Below, one piece after another: positions 14,446 to 22,653 of a DNA stretch of 22,769 bases. The stretch spans positions 1-22,769 of the forward strand of contig CAJOOX010000040.1 in the NCBI GenBank assembly GCA_905236195.1, read 5' to 3'. Numbering within the stretch: the stretch's first letter is position 1; every line of letters starts with the position of its first letter. Origin of the DNA: an uncultured Bacteroidales bacterium (lineage in GTDB: Bacteria > Bacteroidota > Bacteroidia > Bacteroidales > UBA3663). Under the pieces are notes generated by a model, which saw only the letters and a list, made by a program, of their open reading frames with translations, searched no databases and was not told the origin of the DNA. Made by a program: the position numbers and the translations under genes.

Positions 14446-16404
14446 ATGAACAGAAATACAATCATCGGGTCCATCCTCATGGTGTTGATTTTCATCGCTA
14501 TGGTATGGGTGAACCAACCTACACCTGAACAGATCGAGGAACAGCGCCGTCTCAACGATTCAATCCGTCAGGCTGAAATCATCAGGCAGATGGACGAGGC
14601 AATGGCTCGGAACGTTGCTAAAGATACCCTCCGGCTTGACAGCCTTTCGCAGTTCGTTCAGGATTCGATTCAAACCCTCCGCACACAGCAGCGTTACGGC
14701 AATCTGGCCGCCGCAGCTACCGGCACCGAGTCGGTCGTTACACTCCGGAATGAAAACGTTGCCGTGGATATTTCCACCCGTGGCGGTATGATTGAGGCAG
14801 TTCGACTGCTGCAATACACCGATTATAAGGGTGACACCCTGCATCTTTTCAATGCAGATGAGAATGAGAATTACTTCACAATTTATACAGTAGCCGGCAA
14901 ATATGTTACGACCAAGGATTTGTATTTCCAGCCTATAGCTCAGACCGACTCGACCGTAACCCTTCGTCTGGCTACCAGCGATGGAGCCCGTCTCGACTTC
15001 ATCTATACGCTTCCGGCAGGCAGCTATGTGGTCGGGTTCGACATCCAGGGCAAAGATCTGGATGCTATGATTTCGCCTACTCAGCCGTCGTTGTCGCTCA
15101 CCTGGAATCAGCGATTGCCCCGCACGGAGAAAGGCCGTACCTTCGAGGAACGTTACTCCAACCTATACTATAAATATAAAGATGAGTCGCCCGACTATCT
15201 CTCCAACACCTCCAATGACAATGAGACGGTTTCAGGCGATATGACCTGGATTGGTTACAACAACCAGTTCTTCTCATCGGCGCTTATCTCCAAGACCCCC
15301 TTCAACGCGGGACAGCTTGTTTCGCACAATCTGAAGGAGGATGAAGATGCGCTTCACATCAAGCACTATCAGTCGGAGCTCGAGTTCGATATCAATCTTT
15401 CGCAGACGGATATCAACCGGATGGCCTATTATTTCGGTCCCAACGATTACTGGCTCCTGGACGATATTGATGAAGAGGTGGCTGCCCGTCTGGATATGAG
15501 CGAGGACGAGCTCAACCTCCAGAAACTCGTTTCTGTGGGTTGGGGTATTCTGGGTTGGATTAACCGGTTTATCGTTATTCCTGTCTTCCACTTCCTGGGT
15601 TCTTTCATCAGCAACTACGGTATCATCATCCTGCTGCTTACGCTTTTCATCAAGTTGCTCGTCTTTCCCTTCACCTACAAGTCGATGGTTTCGGGCTCGA
15701 AGATGCGTATCTTCCAGAAGTTGCCTGAGGTGCAGGCTCTGAACGAGAAATATCCCAACCAGGAACAGGCTATGGAGAAACAGCAGGCCATGATGTCGCT
15801 GATGGGCAAGGCCGGTGTAAGCTCGATGGGCGGCTGTCTGCCCATGCTCCTGCAGATGCCTGTCCTCCTGGCACTCTTCTATTTCTTCCCCACCTCCATC
15901 GAGCTGCGTGGCGAGTCATTCCTCTGGGCCGACGACCTTTCGTCCTACGATGCCATCTTCGAGTGGAATACCTACATTCCCCTCATTTCCTGGATTTTCG
16001 ACAACCACGTTTCGCTCTTCTGTCTCCTCATGACGGTGACCAACATCGGCTACCAGTACATCATGATGAAGCAGAATCCTACCCAGAACAGTATGCCGGG
16101 CATGAAGTTCATGATGTATGTCATGCCGCTTCTCTTCTTCGGCATCTTGAATAACTATTCTTCAGGTTTGTCTTACTACTACTTCCTTTCCACGCTGATT
16201 TCCATTCTTCAGACCTGGGCTGTGAAGGCTTCGATGAACGAGGAAAAGATCCTTGCCGAGATGAAGGACAATCTCAAGCATCCCAAACCCGCCAAGGGTT
16301 GTCTGGGTGGTGACTGGATGGCCCGTGCCCAGGAGATGCAGCGTCAGCAGCAGGCTGAACTCAGGCGTCAGCAGGAAAAACGAATGAAATCCGGTAAACA
16401 TTGA
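14446..16404 (+). CDS. yidC: Membrane protein insertase YidC
   Basis: The 652-residue protein inserts and folds inner-membrane proteins, alone or with SecYEG. A first membrane helix (about residues 5-22) is followed by a large periplasmic domain to about residue 365. The conserved insertase part follows, including NYGIIILLLTLFIKLLVFPF, then KMRIFQKLPEVQALNEKYP and SSMGGCLPMLLQMPVLLALF. About five membrane helices are visible in all. The C-terminus is a strongly basic tail rich in Gln and Arg (about 622-652), fit to contact the ribosome. The length is typical of Bacteroidota (E. coli 548). It starts immediately after pyrG and is followed after 4 nt by purM. Confidence 0.97.
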   Translation: MNRNTIIGSILMVLIFIAMVWVNQPTPEQIEEQRRLNDSIRQAEIIRQMDEAMARNVAKDTLRLDSLSQFVQDSIQTLRTQQRYGNLAAAATGTESVVTLRNENVAVDISTRGGMIEAVRLLQYTDYKGDTLHLFNADENENYFTIYTVAGKYVTTKDLYFQPIAQTDSTVTLRLATSDGARLDFIYTLPAGSYVVGFDIQGKDLDAMISPTQPSLSLTWNQRLPRTEKGRTFEERYSNLYYKYKDESPDYLSNTSNDNETVSGDMTWIGYNNQFFSSALISKTPFNAGQLVSHNLKEDEDALHIKHYQSELEFDINLSQTDINRMAYYFGPNDYWLLDDIDEEVAARLDMSEDELNLQKLVSVGWGILGWINRFIVIPVFHFLGSFISNYGIIILLLTLFIKLLVFPFTYKSMVSGSKMRIFQKLPEVQALNEKYPNQEQAMEKQQAMMSLMGKAGVSSMGGCLPMLLQMPVLLALFYFFPTSIELRGESFLWADDLSSYDAIFEWNTYIPLISWIFDNHVSLFCLLMTVTNIGYQYIMMKQNPTQNSMPGMKFMMYVMPLLFFGILNNYSSGLSYYYFLSTLISILQTWAVKASMNEEKILAEMKDNLKHPKPAKGCLGGDWMARAQEMQRQQQAELRRQQEKRMKSGKH

Positions 16405-16408
16405 TGAT

Positions 16409-17575
16409 ATGAATCAGCGCTATATGTCCAGAGGCGTTTCCGCGTCCAAGGAAGACGTGCACAACGCCATCAAGAATATCGACAAGGGACTCTATCCCCG
16501 GGCTTTCTGTAAGATTATTCCCGATATTCTCGGGGGAGATCCAGACTACTGCAATATCATGCATGCCGACGGAGCCGGTACAAAGACGTCGTTGGCCTAT
16601 ATCTATTGGAAGGAGACGGGAGATCTTTCCGTCTGGAAAGGTATAGCTCAGGATTCTCTGATCATGAACATCGATGACCTCATCTGTGTCGGGGCGGTGG
16701 ATAATATCCTGGTTTCCTCAACCATCGGCCGCAATAAGATGCTGATTCCCGGCGAGGTGATATCCGCCATTATCAACGGCAACGACGAGCTGATGTCAGA
16801 ACTGCGTTCGCTTGGCATCGGAGTCTATGGAACAGGTGGAGAAACCGCCGATATCGGCGACCTGGCCCGCACCGTCATTGTGGACTCAACGGTTACCTGT
16901 CGCATGAAGCGGAGCGATGTCATCAACAACGCTGACATTGCCGCCGGTGATGTCATTGTGGGTCTCGCTTCCTATGGACAGGCTACCTATGAGAAGGAGT
17001 ACAACGGCGGCATGGGTTCCAACGGACTCACATCCGCCCGTCATGATGTCTTCTCAAAATATTTGGCCGAAAAGTATCCCGAAAGCTACGATCATGCCGT
17101 TCCGGAAGATCTGGTCTATAGCGGCCGTCTCAAGTTGACAGATGCCGTTGAGGGTTCTCCGCTCGATGCCGGCAAACTGGTACTTTCGCCCACCAGGACC
17201 TATGCTCCCGTAGTCAAAAAGATACTCGACGAGATGCGACATGAGATTCACGGCATGGTGCATTGTTCGGGCGGAGCACAGACCAAGGTGCTGCATTTCA
17301 TCGACCGACTGCACGTCATCAAAGACAATCTGTTCCCCATTCCCCCGCTGTTCCGAACCATCCACGACCAGTCGAATACCGATTGGAGCGAGATGTACAA
17401 GGTCTTCAATATGGGTCACCGTCTGGAGGTCTATCTCCCGGCAGAAATGGCCAATCGGGTTATTGACATTGCGAAGTCGTTCAATATCGACGCCCAGATT
17501 ATCGGACGCGTAGAAGAGGCAGATAAAGCAAAGGTAACACTTCACACCGAGAATGGAGTTTTCGAGTATGAATGA
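16409..17575 (+). CDS. purM: Phosphoribosylformylglycinamidine cyclo-ligase (AIR synthetase), divergent form
   Basis: The 388-residue protein belongs to the PurM/PurL ATP-binding superfamily. Motifs are SRGVSASKEDV at the start, MHADGAGTKTSLAY (about 51-64, compare DGVGTKL), GIGVYGTGGETADIGD (about 136-151), then CSGGAQTKVLHFI where classical PurM has a TGGG stretch. PurM closes FGAM to AIR in purine synthesis. The protein is longer than the E. coli enzyme (345), and several glycine motifs are altered; a long divergent form next to prfA is, as I recall, what Bacteroides genomes carry as purM. A related AIR-synthase-like activity cannot be ruled out. The ATG is 4 nt after yidC, and the last 8 nt overlap prfA. 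Confidence 0.82.
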   Translation: MNQRYMSRGVSASKEDVHNAIKNIDKGLYPRAFCKIIPDILGGDPDYCNIMHADGAGTKTSLAYIYWKETGDLSVWKGIAQDSLIMNIDDLICVGAVDNILVSSTIGRNKMLIPGEVISAIINGNDELMSELRSLGIGVYGTGGETADIGDLARTVIVDSTVTCRMKRSDVINNADIAAGDVIVGLASYGQATYEKEYNGGMGSNGLTSARHDVFSKYLAEKYPESYDHAVPEDLVYSGRLKLTDAVEGSPLDAGKLVLSPTRTYAPVVKKILDEMRHEIHGMVHCSGGAQTKVLHFIDRLHVIKDNLFPIPPLFRTIHDQSNTDWSEMYKVFNMGHRLEVYLPAEMANRVIDIAKSFNIDAQIIGRVEEADKAKVTLHTENGVFEYE

Positions 17576-18668
17576 TAATTTGCTTTCCAAATTAGAAGGT
17601 CTGAAGAGTCGGTTCGAGGAGGTTTCCCTCTTGGTAACCGACCCTTCTGTTATTGCCGATCAGCAGCGTTATGTGAAACTTACCCGCGAGTTCAAGGATC
17701 TCGAGGACATCATGCATACCCGTGATGAATATGCGCAGGCTCTCAAGGACAAAGATGAAGCCCTGGAACTGATGGAAGACCCCGATTTCAAGGAACTTGC
17801 CAAAGAACAGTTGGCCGCAGCCGAAGCCAGGATTCCCGAACTGGAGGAAAAGATTAAATTCCAGCTGATACCCAAAGATCCGGAGGACGGGCGCAATGCC
17901 GTGCTCGAGATTCGCGGGGGAACAGGAGGCGATGAGGCTGCGCTCTTTGCCGGCGACCTTTTCCGCATGTACCAGCATTACTGCGAACAGAAAGGCTGGA
18001 CGATGGCCATCCAGAGTTTCACGGAAGGTGCCGTGGGCGGATTCAAGGAAATCATCTGTATGGTGACGGGTGACAATGTTTACGGTACATTGAAATACGA
18101 GTCCGGGGTACACCGTGTGCAGCGTGTTCCGGTCACAGAGACGCAGGGCCGCATCCACACTTCGGCAGCTACCGTAGCCGTTCTTCCCGAGGCCGATGCG
18201 TTCGAGGTTCACATCAACGAAGGTGAAATCAAATGGGATACTTTCCGTTCGTCAGGAGCCGGCGGGCAGAACGTCAACAAGGTGGAATCCGGTGTGCGGT
18301 TGCGTTATATGTGGAAAAATCCCAACACAGGCGAGACCGATGAGATTCTGATTGAATGTACCGAAACGCGCGACCAGCCCAAGAACAAGGAACGGGCGCT
18401 TTCCCGTCTGCGTTCCTATATTTACGATCGCGAACATCAGAAATATACCGACGATATCGCACAGCGTCGCAAGTCGTTGGTTTCAACCGGAGACCGTTCG
18501 GCCAAAATACGCACCTACAATTTCCCCCAGGGACGCGTTACAGACCACCGCATCAACTACACCATTTACAGTCTGCAGGCCTTTATGGACGGACAAATCC
18601 AGGATATGATCGACCATCTGATTGTCGCCGAGAATGCCTCCCGCATCGAAAATTCTTCTCTGGGATGA
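17568..18668 (+). CDS. prfA: Peptide chain release factor 1
   Basis: The 366-residue RF1 recognises UAG and UAA stop codons. The coiled N-terminal domain is followed by EIRGGTGGDEAALFAGDLFRM, the stop-codon-reading tripeptide PVT at 188-190 (RF1 type; RF2 has SPF) and the catalytic GGQ at 232-234 in SSGAGGQNVNKVESGVRL. ETRDQPKNKERAL is also conserved. I chose ATG 17568 (MNDNLLSKLEG), which overlaps the end of purM by 8 nt and fits the usual RF1 start. An in-frame ATG at 17553 would add five residues. The stop overlaps the next gene by ATGA, so the two are translationally coupled. Confidence 0.97.
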   Translation: MNDNLLSKLEGLKSRFEEVSLLVTDPSVIADQQRYVKLTREFKDLEDIMHTRDEYAQALKDKDEALELMEDPDFKELAKEQLAAAEARIPELEEKIKFQLIPKDPEDGRNAVLEIRGGTGGDEAALFAGDLFRMYQHYCEQKGWTMAIQSFTEGAVGGFKEIICMVTGDNVYGTLKYESGVHRVQRVPVTETQGRIHTSAATVAVLPEADAFEVHINEGEIKWDTFRSSGAGGQNVNKVESGVRLRYMWKNPNTGETDEILIECTETRDQPKNKERALSRLRSYIYDREHQKYTDDIAQRRKSLVSTGDRSAKIRTYNFPQGRVTDHRINYTIYSLQAFMDGQIQDMIDHLIVAENASRIENSSLG

Positions 18669-19306
18669 AAAAGTATGATAATCTCATCTTCGACTTCGGC
18701 GGTGTACTTCTGGACTTGGCCGTCAGTCGCTGCAAACAGATGTTTCATGCCTTGGGGTTCAACGGGATTGACCACCTCCTCGGTACGGCTCACCAGAAAG
18801 GGATTCTCGACAGGTTTGAACGTGGGTTGATTACCGAACAGGAGTTCTATGACAGCCTGAGGGCTCTCATCGGGGAGGGAGGAAAGGACACTGACGCAAT
18901 CACCGATGCCCGAATCAGGGAGGCATGGGTTTCGATGGCTGAAGCCCTTCCGGCTTATCGCCTTCAGGAAATCGCCAATTTGAAGCGCGAAGGCTATCAT
19001 GTCTCCGCGCTCAGTAATACAAACTCTATCCATTGGGACTATTGCCGGCACTTCTTCGTGGATGCCGGGTACCCGCCTGAGGAACTGTTCGAGAACATCT
19101 GGCTGAGCTATGAAATGCATTTGGCCAAGCCGGATGCTGCTATATTTAAGAAGGTGTTGGAAGTGTCAGGCTATCAGCCCGGGCGTACGCTTTTTATCGA
19201 CGATGCGCTCCAGAACTGTCAGGTGGCCGGATCATGTGGTATTCATACCTTCAATCCCCAACCCCGTACGGACTGGCGCCGGGCGCTTACTTCAGTCTTG
19301 ACTTGA
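18665..19306 (+). CDS. HAD-superfamily hydrolase, YihX-like (subfamily IA) phosphatase
   Basis: The 213-residue protein has the HAD motifs: I FDFGGVLLDL with nucleophile Asp10 (the second Asp of DxD is Gly, as in several subfamily IA members), II SALSNTN (Ser117), III Lys155 in LAKPDAAIF, and IV FIDDALQN (Asp179, Asp180). A helical cap lies between motifs I and II. The closest family I recognise is YihX, a sugar-phosphate phosphatase, but the substrate here is unknown. The start ATG overlaps the prfA stop (ATGA), so it is the last gene of the pyrG operon. Its final 20 bp overlap the end of the convergent response regulator gene. Confidence 0.88.
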   Translation: MKKYDNLIFDFGGVLLDLAVSRCKQMFHALGFNGIDHLLGTAHQKGILDRFERGLITEQEFYDSLRALIGEGGKDTDAITDARIREAWVSMAEALPAYRLQEIANLKREGYHVSALSNTNSIHWDYCRHFFVDAGYPPEELFENIWLSYEMHLAKPDAAIFKKVLEVSGYQPGRTLFIDDALQNCQVAGSCGIHTFNPQPRTDWRRALTSVLT

Positions 19307-20003
19307 CAATGTCTTTGTAGCTGCCGCCGATGGGGATGGAAATATCGTCCAGCAGGACGTTGCTTGTGTCGCTCTGCGTCACATAGTTGAGATTGACGAT
19401 ATAGCTTTTGTGGACCCTCATAAAATTCTTCTCGGGCAATTGCTCTTCCAGTTTTTTCAGGGAATATAATGCCGTAATCTTCCGTTCTTTGAGATGGAAG
19501 GTTACATATTCATGTTGTCCTTCGATGTACTTCAGTTCGTTGAAATTGATGCGATTCAGTTTGTAATCGGCTTTTACCATCATATAGTCCTCAAATTCTA
19601 CGGGCTCGGCGACGGGTTCCGCTGCGGGGACGGTAGCCGTCTCCTGACTGAATCTCCGGATACCTTTCTCGATGGCTGTTTTGAATCTTTCTGGCGAGAT
19701 GGGTTTCAAAAGGTAGTCGGTGGCATCGAGAGAATAACTCTCCAGCGCATGCTCCGAGTAAGCCGTAGTGAAGATAATCACGGGAATGTTTTTGCAGGTT
19801 CGTGCCAGATCCAGTCCGTTGGTGTCAGGCAGATGGATGTCCAGCAACAGGATGTCCACGTGGTTATTCCGTATGGCAGCAAATGCCTCCGAGGCGGTAG
19901 CACACATGCCGACCAGAGCGAGTCTTTCATCTTTCTCAACGTAGGCACTCAGCAGTTTTCGGGCCAGTGCTTCATCATCTACAATCAATACATTATATTT
20001 CAT
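19287..20003 (-). CDS. LytTR-family response regulator
   Basis: The 238-residue protein has an N-terminal receiver domain (about 1-117) with acidic residues Asp9 and Asp10, phospho-acceptor Asp55 in LLLDIHLPD, Thr79-80 and Lys100. A proline/alanine-rich linker (about 122-135) follows, then a LytTR DNA-binding domain (about 137-238) with the family pattern YIEGQHEYVTFHL and FMRVHKSYIVNLNYV. Its ATG at 20003 overlaps the upstream kinase gene by 11 bp, so the two are coupled. LytTR regulators bind paired repeats upstream of target promoters; the neighbouring TolC gene is the obvious candidate target. Its stop lies within the last 20 bp of the convergent HAD gene. Confidence 0.94.
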   Translation of the reverse strand: MKYNVLIVDDEALARKLLSAYVEKDERLALVGMCATASEAFAAIRNNHVDILLLDIHLPDTNGLDLARTCKNIPVIIFTTAYSEHALESYSLDATDYLLKPISPERFKTAIEKGIRRFSQETATVPAAEPVAEPVEFEDYMMVKADYKLNRINFNELKYIEGQHEYVTFHLKERKITALYSLKKLEEQLPEKNFMRVHKSYIVNLNYVTQSDTSNVLLDDISIPIGGSYKDIVKSRLK

Positions 20004-21051
20004 TGAGTTCCAGTTTTACATCGTAAATAAATTCACCTTTATTATTCTTGCTGTCTTTGCCCACGATATAACCTTTGTCTCCGTAATACAGGCGGATACG
20101 TTCTTCAACGTTTTGCATCCCCACGCCCGAACGCTCTTTGTCATTGTGTTCTTTTCTCAGTTTGGGGTCAAATGTATTGATGGCACTCATTTCGAGGCTT
20201 CGGCCTGTCTGGCGGAGATTGATTTTTATCCATCCGTCGGGACATTCTCCCAGGTGAGCATGTTTGAAACAGTTCTCAACCACAGGTTGCAGCAGCATGG
20301 GAGCGATGGGAAAATCCATGTTTTCAATTTCGCAGTCGAAAGTGATATCCACCTTCTCTTCCAGCCTCATTAGGTTGAAATCTATATAGTCGCGGATGTA
20401 AGTCAGCTCTTTTTGGAGGGGAATGCTGGTTTTTGAACTGTCATCAATCACGTAACGCATCATTTCCGAGAGTTTCAAAACGGTATCCGGCGCTTTTTCG
20501 TCCTTCAGCACCGTGAGGGCATAGACGTTGTTGAGGGCATTGAACAGAAAGTGCGGATTAATCTGCATGTGCAGATATTTCAGCTGCATCTCGGTTCGGC
20601 TGTCTTTCAGTTCCTGCGTAAGGGCTTCCCGTTCGGTCAGCAGGAAGGAGATGCTCACCTGGGCAGCTGTCAACAGCAGAAGCGTACCGTATTTCACATG
20701 CATGTAGGCCCACGGAGTATCGCCCCTTTCGGATCCGGGCATCGGCAATTCTCTCCATTCCAGAAACCAGACTTCCAGAATGATGGCTCCCCTCAGCAGA
20801 AGGGCCATCAGGATAATGCTCAGCAGGCCGAATACCAGCGGCTGGCGGCGCAGATAACGCGGCACCAGCCAGGACTTCATAATCAGGTGCAGGATGCGGA
20901 GAGGGAGGATGGAGACTACTGCCATCAGTAAACCGTCCAGGAACCCCAGGTGGCGCATGCTGTCGAGGGCGAACATGATGTAGATGCCAAGCCAGCTGGC
21001 TGTCGAGGCATGGCGCTGCAGAAAGTCCAAAATTGCTGATCTCTGTTTCAT
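19993..21051 (-). CDS. LytS/YehU-type sensor histidine kinase
   Basis: The 352-residue membrane kinase has four likely membrane helices (about residues 17-30, 38-59, 72-96 and 119-138), with very little outside the membrane. A short coiled stretch (139-160) leads to the His_kinase domain with phospho-acceptor His167 in QINPHFLFNALNN. The ATPase part has QPVVENCFKH (N box, Glu259-Asn260) and GVGMQNVEERIRLYYG (about 309-324). All catalytic elements appear intact. It phosphorylates the LytTR regulator encoded directly downstream with 11 bp overlap. The signal is unknown; with no large sensor domain, it may sense the membrane state. It is divergent from the TolC-family gene. Confidence 0.94.
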   Translation of the reverse strand: MKQRSAILDFLQRHASTASWLGIYIMFALDSMRHLGFLDGLLMAVVSILPLRILHLIMKSWLVPRYLRRQPLVFGLLSIILMALLLRGAIILEVWFLEWRELPMPGSERGDTPWAYMHVKYGTLLLLTAAQVSISFLLTEREALTQELKDSRTEMQLKYLHMQINPHFLFNALNNVYALTVLKDEKAPDTVLKLSEMMRYVIDDSSKTSIPLQKELTYIRDYIDFNLMRLEEKVDITFDCEIENMDFPIAPMLLQPVVENCFKHAHLGECPDGWIKINLRQTGRSLEMSAINTFDPKLRKEHNDKERSGVGMQNVEERIRLYYGDKGYIVGKDSKNNKGEFIYDVKLELNEI

Positions 21052-21055
21052 GCTG

Positions 21056-21063
21056 CAAAGATA
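21056..21063 (-). promoter_or_regulatory. -7 promoter element of the kinase/regulator pair
   Basis: The minus strand reads TATCTTTG, a perfect TAnnTTTG, followed by CAGC and the kinase ATG at 21051. No clear -33 TTTG was seen. The 4-nt gap to the ATG points to a leaderless message, as for the transporter at 461 and priA. Confidence 0.55.
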
Positions 21064-21125
21064 GAGTTTTTATTTGAATTGGAATCCTAAAAAATCTTAA
21101 AAGTTACCTCTTTAATCCACTTTCG

Positions 21126-21162
21126 TTGATAAATATTCAACATAAATTGAAATTAACTTCAA
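21126..21162. promoter_or_regulatory. Phased TTGAT/TTCAA/TTGAA/TTCAA repeats (candidate operator)
   Basis: TTGAT starts at 21126, TTCAA at 21136, TTGAA at 21147 and TTCAA at 21158, so neighbours are 10, 11 and 11 bp apart, about one helical turn each. TTCAA/TTGAA (N6) and TTGAA/TTCAA (N6) are each perfect inverted pairs. The block lies upstream of the tolC -7 box at 21191, roughly 42-78 bp before the predicted start, a usual place for an activator. The divergently encoded LytTR regulator is the natural candidate binder. The region is AT-rich, so chance is not excluded. Confidence 0.4.
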
Positions 21163-21190
21163 TAAATAGGTGTATTTGGCCATTTATCCC

Positions 21191-21198
21191 TATATTTG
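21191..21198 (+). promoter_or_regulatory. -7 promoter element of the TolC-family gene
   Basis: TATATTTG matches TAnnTTTG. A TTTG at 21175-21178 is only 12 nt upstream, too close for a standard -33 element, so the promoter looks activator-dependent. The predicted start near 21204 leaves a leader of about 37 nt before the ATG at 21241. Confidence 0.55.
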
Positions 21199-21240
21199 CA
21201 GACTTTTTTCGGAATAATCATTTAAAATATTATAGTTTTT

Positions 21241-22578
21241 ATGTTCAAAAAAACGTTCATTACGTTATTCTCGCTGATGACATTTCTGGTCGTTTCGCCC
21301 GTGCGGGCTCAACAGACCGATTCCGTCAGCATGACGCTGGACCAGGCTCTCCAGATTGCGCTCTCCGAAAACGCTTCGGTGCGTATTGCCGACCAGCAGA
21401 TTGAAATTCAGAAGTACGCCAAGAAGGAGACCATCACGGGGCTGTTTCCCAAACTCACAGCCGCCGGAACCTTTTCCGATGCCGTTGTGCTCCAGAAGGT
21501 GAAACTCGACTTTGCTCCCGAGCCTATTTCGATGGGCCAGAAATATACATGGGCACTCAACGGTACGGTTTCTCTTCCCCTGGTGGCTCCCCAGTTGTGG
21601 AAAACCATCGCCCTCAACGAGGAACAGGTACAGCTCTCGCTCGAAGCCGCGCGTGCTTCCAAGGTTGAGGCCATTACCCAGATCAAGAATGCGTTCTATT
21701 CCCTCATGCTGGCCCGTGAGAGCTACGAGTCGCTGCTTGCTTCGCAGACAACTTCACAGGAAAATGCAACCCAGACCAGAAACAAGTTCGAGCAGGGCTC
21801 CGTTTCCGAGTATGACAAGCTGACGGCCGACGTCCAGCTGGCTACCATCAAGCCCCAGGTCCTTTCGGCCAAAAACGCGATTTCCCTGGCTGAAATGCAG
21901 CTCAAGGTGCTCATCGGTATCGATGTCAATACGCCCGTCCGTTTCGAAGGCCGGCTGGCCGACTACGAGGAGTCCCTCTTCTCCGATCTGATGAAACTCA
22001 AGGCCGACACTTCCCTTACCGACAACACGGCTCTTCGCCAGCTCGATATCCAGGAGCGTCAGCTTCGTATTTCCGAGACCATCAACAAATTGGGCTACCT
22101 GCCCACACTGGCGCTTTCCTTCCAGGCAGGCTATCAGGCCATGGGCAAGACGTTCAATCCCTTCGACCAGTCCTACTTCGGCGGTGCTACTGTGGCTCTC
22201 AGCCTTTCTTGGACGCTCTTCGACGGCGGTGCCAAGTATATGAAGACCCGTCAGAACAAACTCCAGCTGGCCAACATGGACATCCAGCGCGAGAATCTGG
22301 TGCGTCAGCTCGAGACTTCCATCACGTCGTCTCTCAACAACATTGAGACCGCTGCCGAACAGTTTGTCTCCACCAAGGAGAATGTCTATTCTGCCCAGCG
22401 CGCTTTCGAAATTGCCAAAAAGCGCTACGACGTAGGTTCAGGCACAATGCTGGAACTCAATTCTTCCGAATCGAACCTCCTCATCGCCCGTCTCTCCTAC
22501 GCACAGTCCATCTTTGATTTTCTCTCCTCACGGGCTACCCTCGAGAATACACTGGGTCACCTCGTAACCGATAAGTGA
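21241..22578 (+). CDS. TolC-family outer membrane efflux protein
   Basis: The 445-residue protein has a signal peptide (about residues 1-23, ending VRA before QQTD). The mature part has two OEP repeats. The first begins SMTLDQALQIALSENASVRIADQQIE and the second includes ALRQLDIQERQLRISETINKLGYLPTLALS. Long alpha-helices with heptad character form the periplasmic tunnel, and short strands near FSDAVVLQKVKLDF and GGATVALSLSWTLFDGG belong to the outer-membrane barrel. The repeated RNKFEQGSVSEYDKL and KKRYDVGSGTMLEL elements are the usual TolC signature. It would be the outer-membrane exit duct of a tripartite pump. The next gene, cut by the window, may encode its adaptor. A LytS/LytTR pair is divergent from it. 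Confidence 0.93.
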   Translation: MFKKTFITLFSLMTFLVVSPVRAQQTDSVSMTLDQALQIALSENASVRIADQQIEIQKYAKKETITGLFPKLTAAGTFSDAVVLQKVKLDFAPEPISMGQKYTWALNGTVSLPLVAPQLWKTIALNEEQVQLSLEAARASKVEAITQIKNAFYSLMLARESYESLLASQTTSQENATQTRNKFEQGSVSEYDKLTADVQLATIKPQVLSAKNAISLAEMQLKVLIGIDVNTPVRFEGRLADYEESLFSDLMKLKADTSLTDNTALRQLDIQERQLRISETINKLGYLPTLALSFQAGYQAMGKTFNPFDQSYFGGATVALSLSWTLFDGGAKYMKTRQNKLQLANMDIQRENLVRQLETSITSSLNNIETAAEQFVSTKENVYSAQRAFEIAKKRYDVGSGTMLELNSSESNLLIARLSYAQSIFDFLSSRATLENTLGHLVTDK

Positions 22579-22653
22579 GAAAAATTTTATATTTCTTTAT
22601 TTACTTATTTTAGATTAAAGTTACTGGCATTAGAGACCGCCTCCTTTGTAAAA

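Noticed and set aside
17553..17567. RF1 start at 17553
   Set aside because: It would add five residues inside the end of purM; the ATG at 17568 fits RF1 N-termini and the coupled overlap better.
18356..18664. Upstream extension of the HAD frame inside prfA
   Set aside because: This part is a shadow of RF1; the HAD motif begins right after the ATG at 18665 that overlaps the prfA stop.
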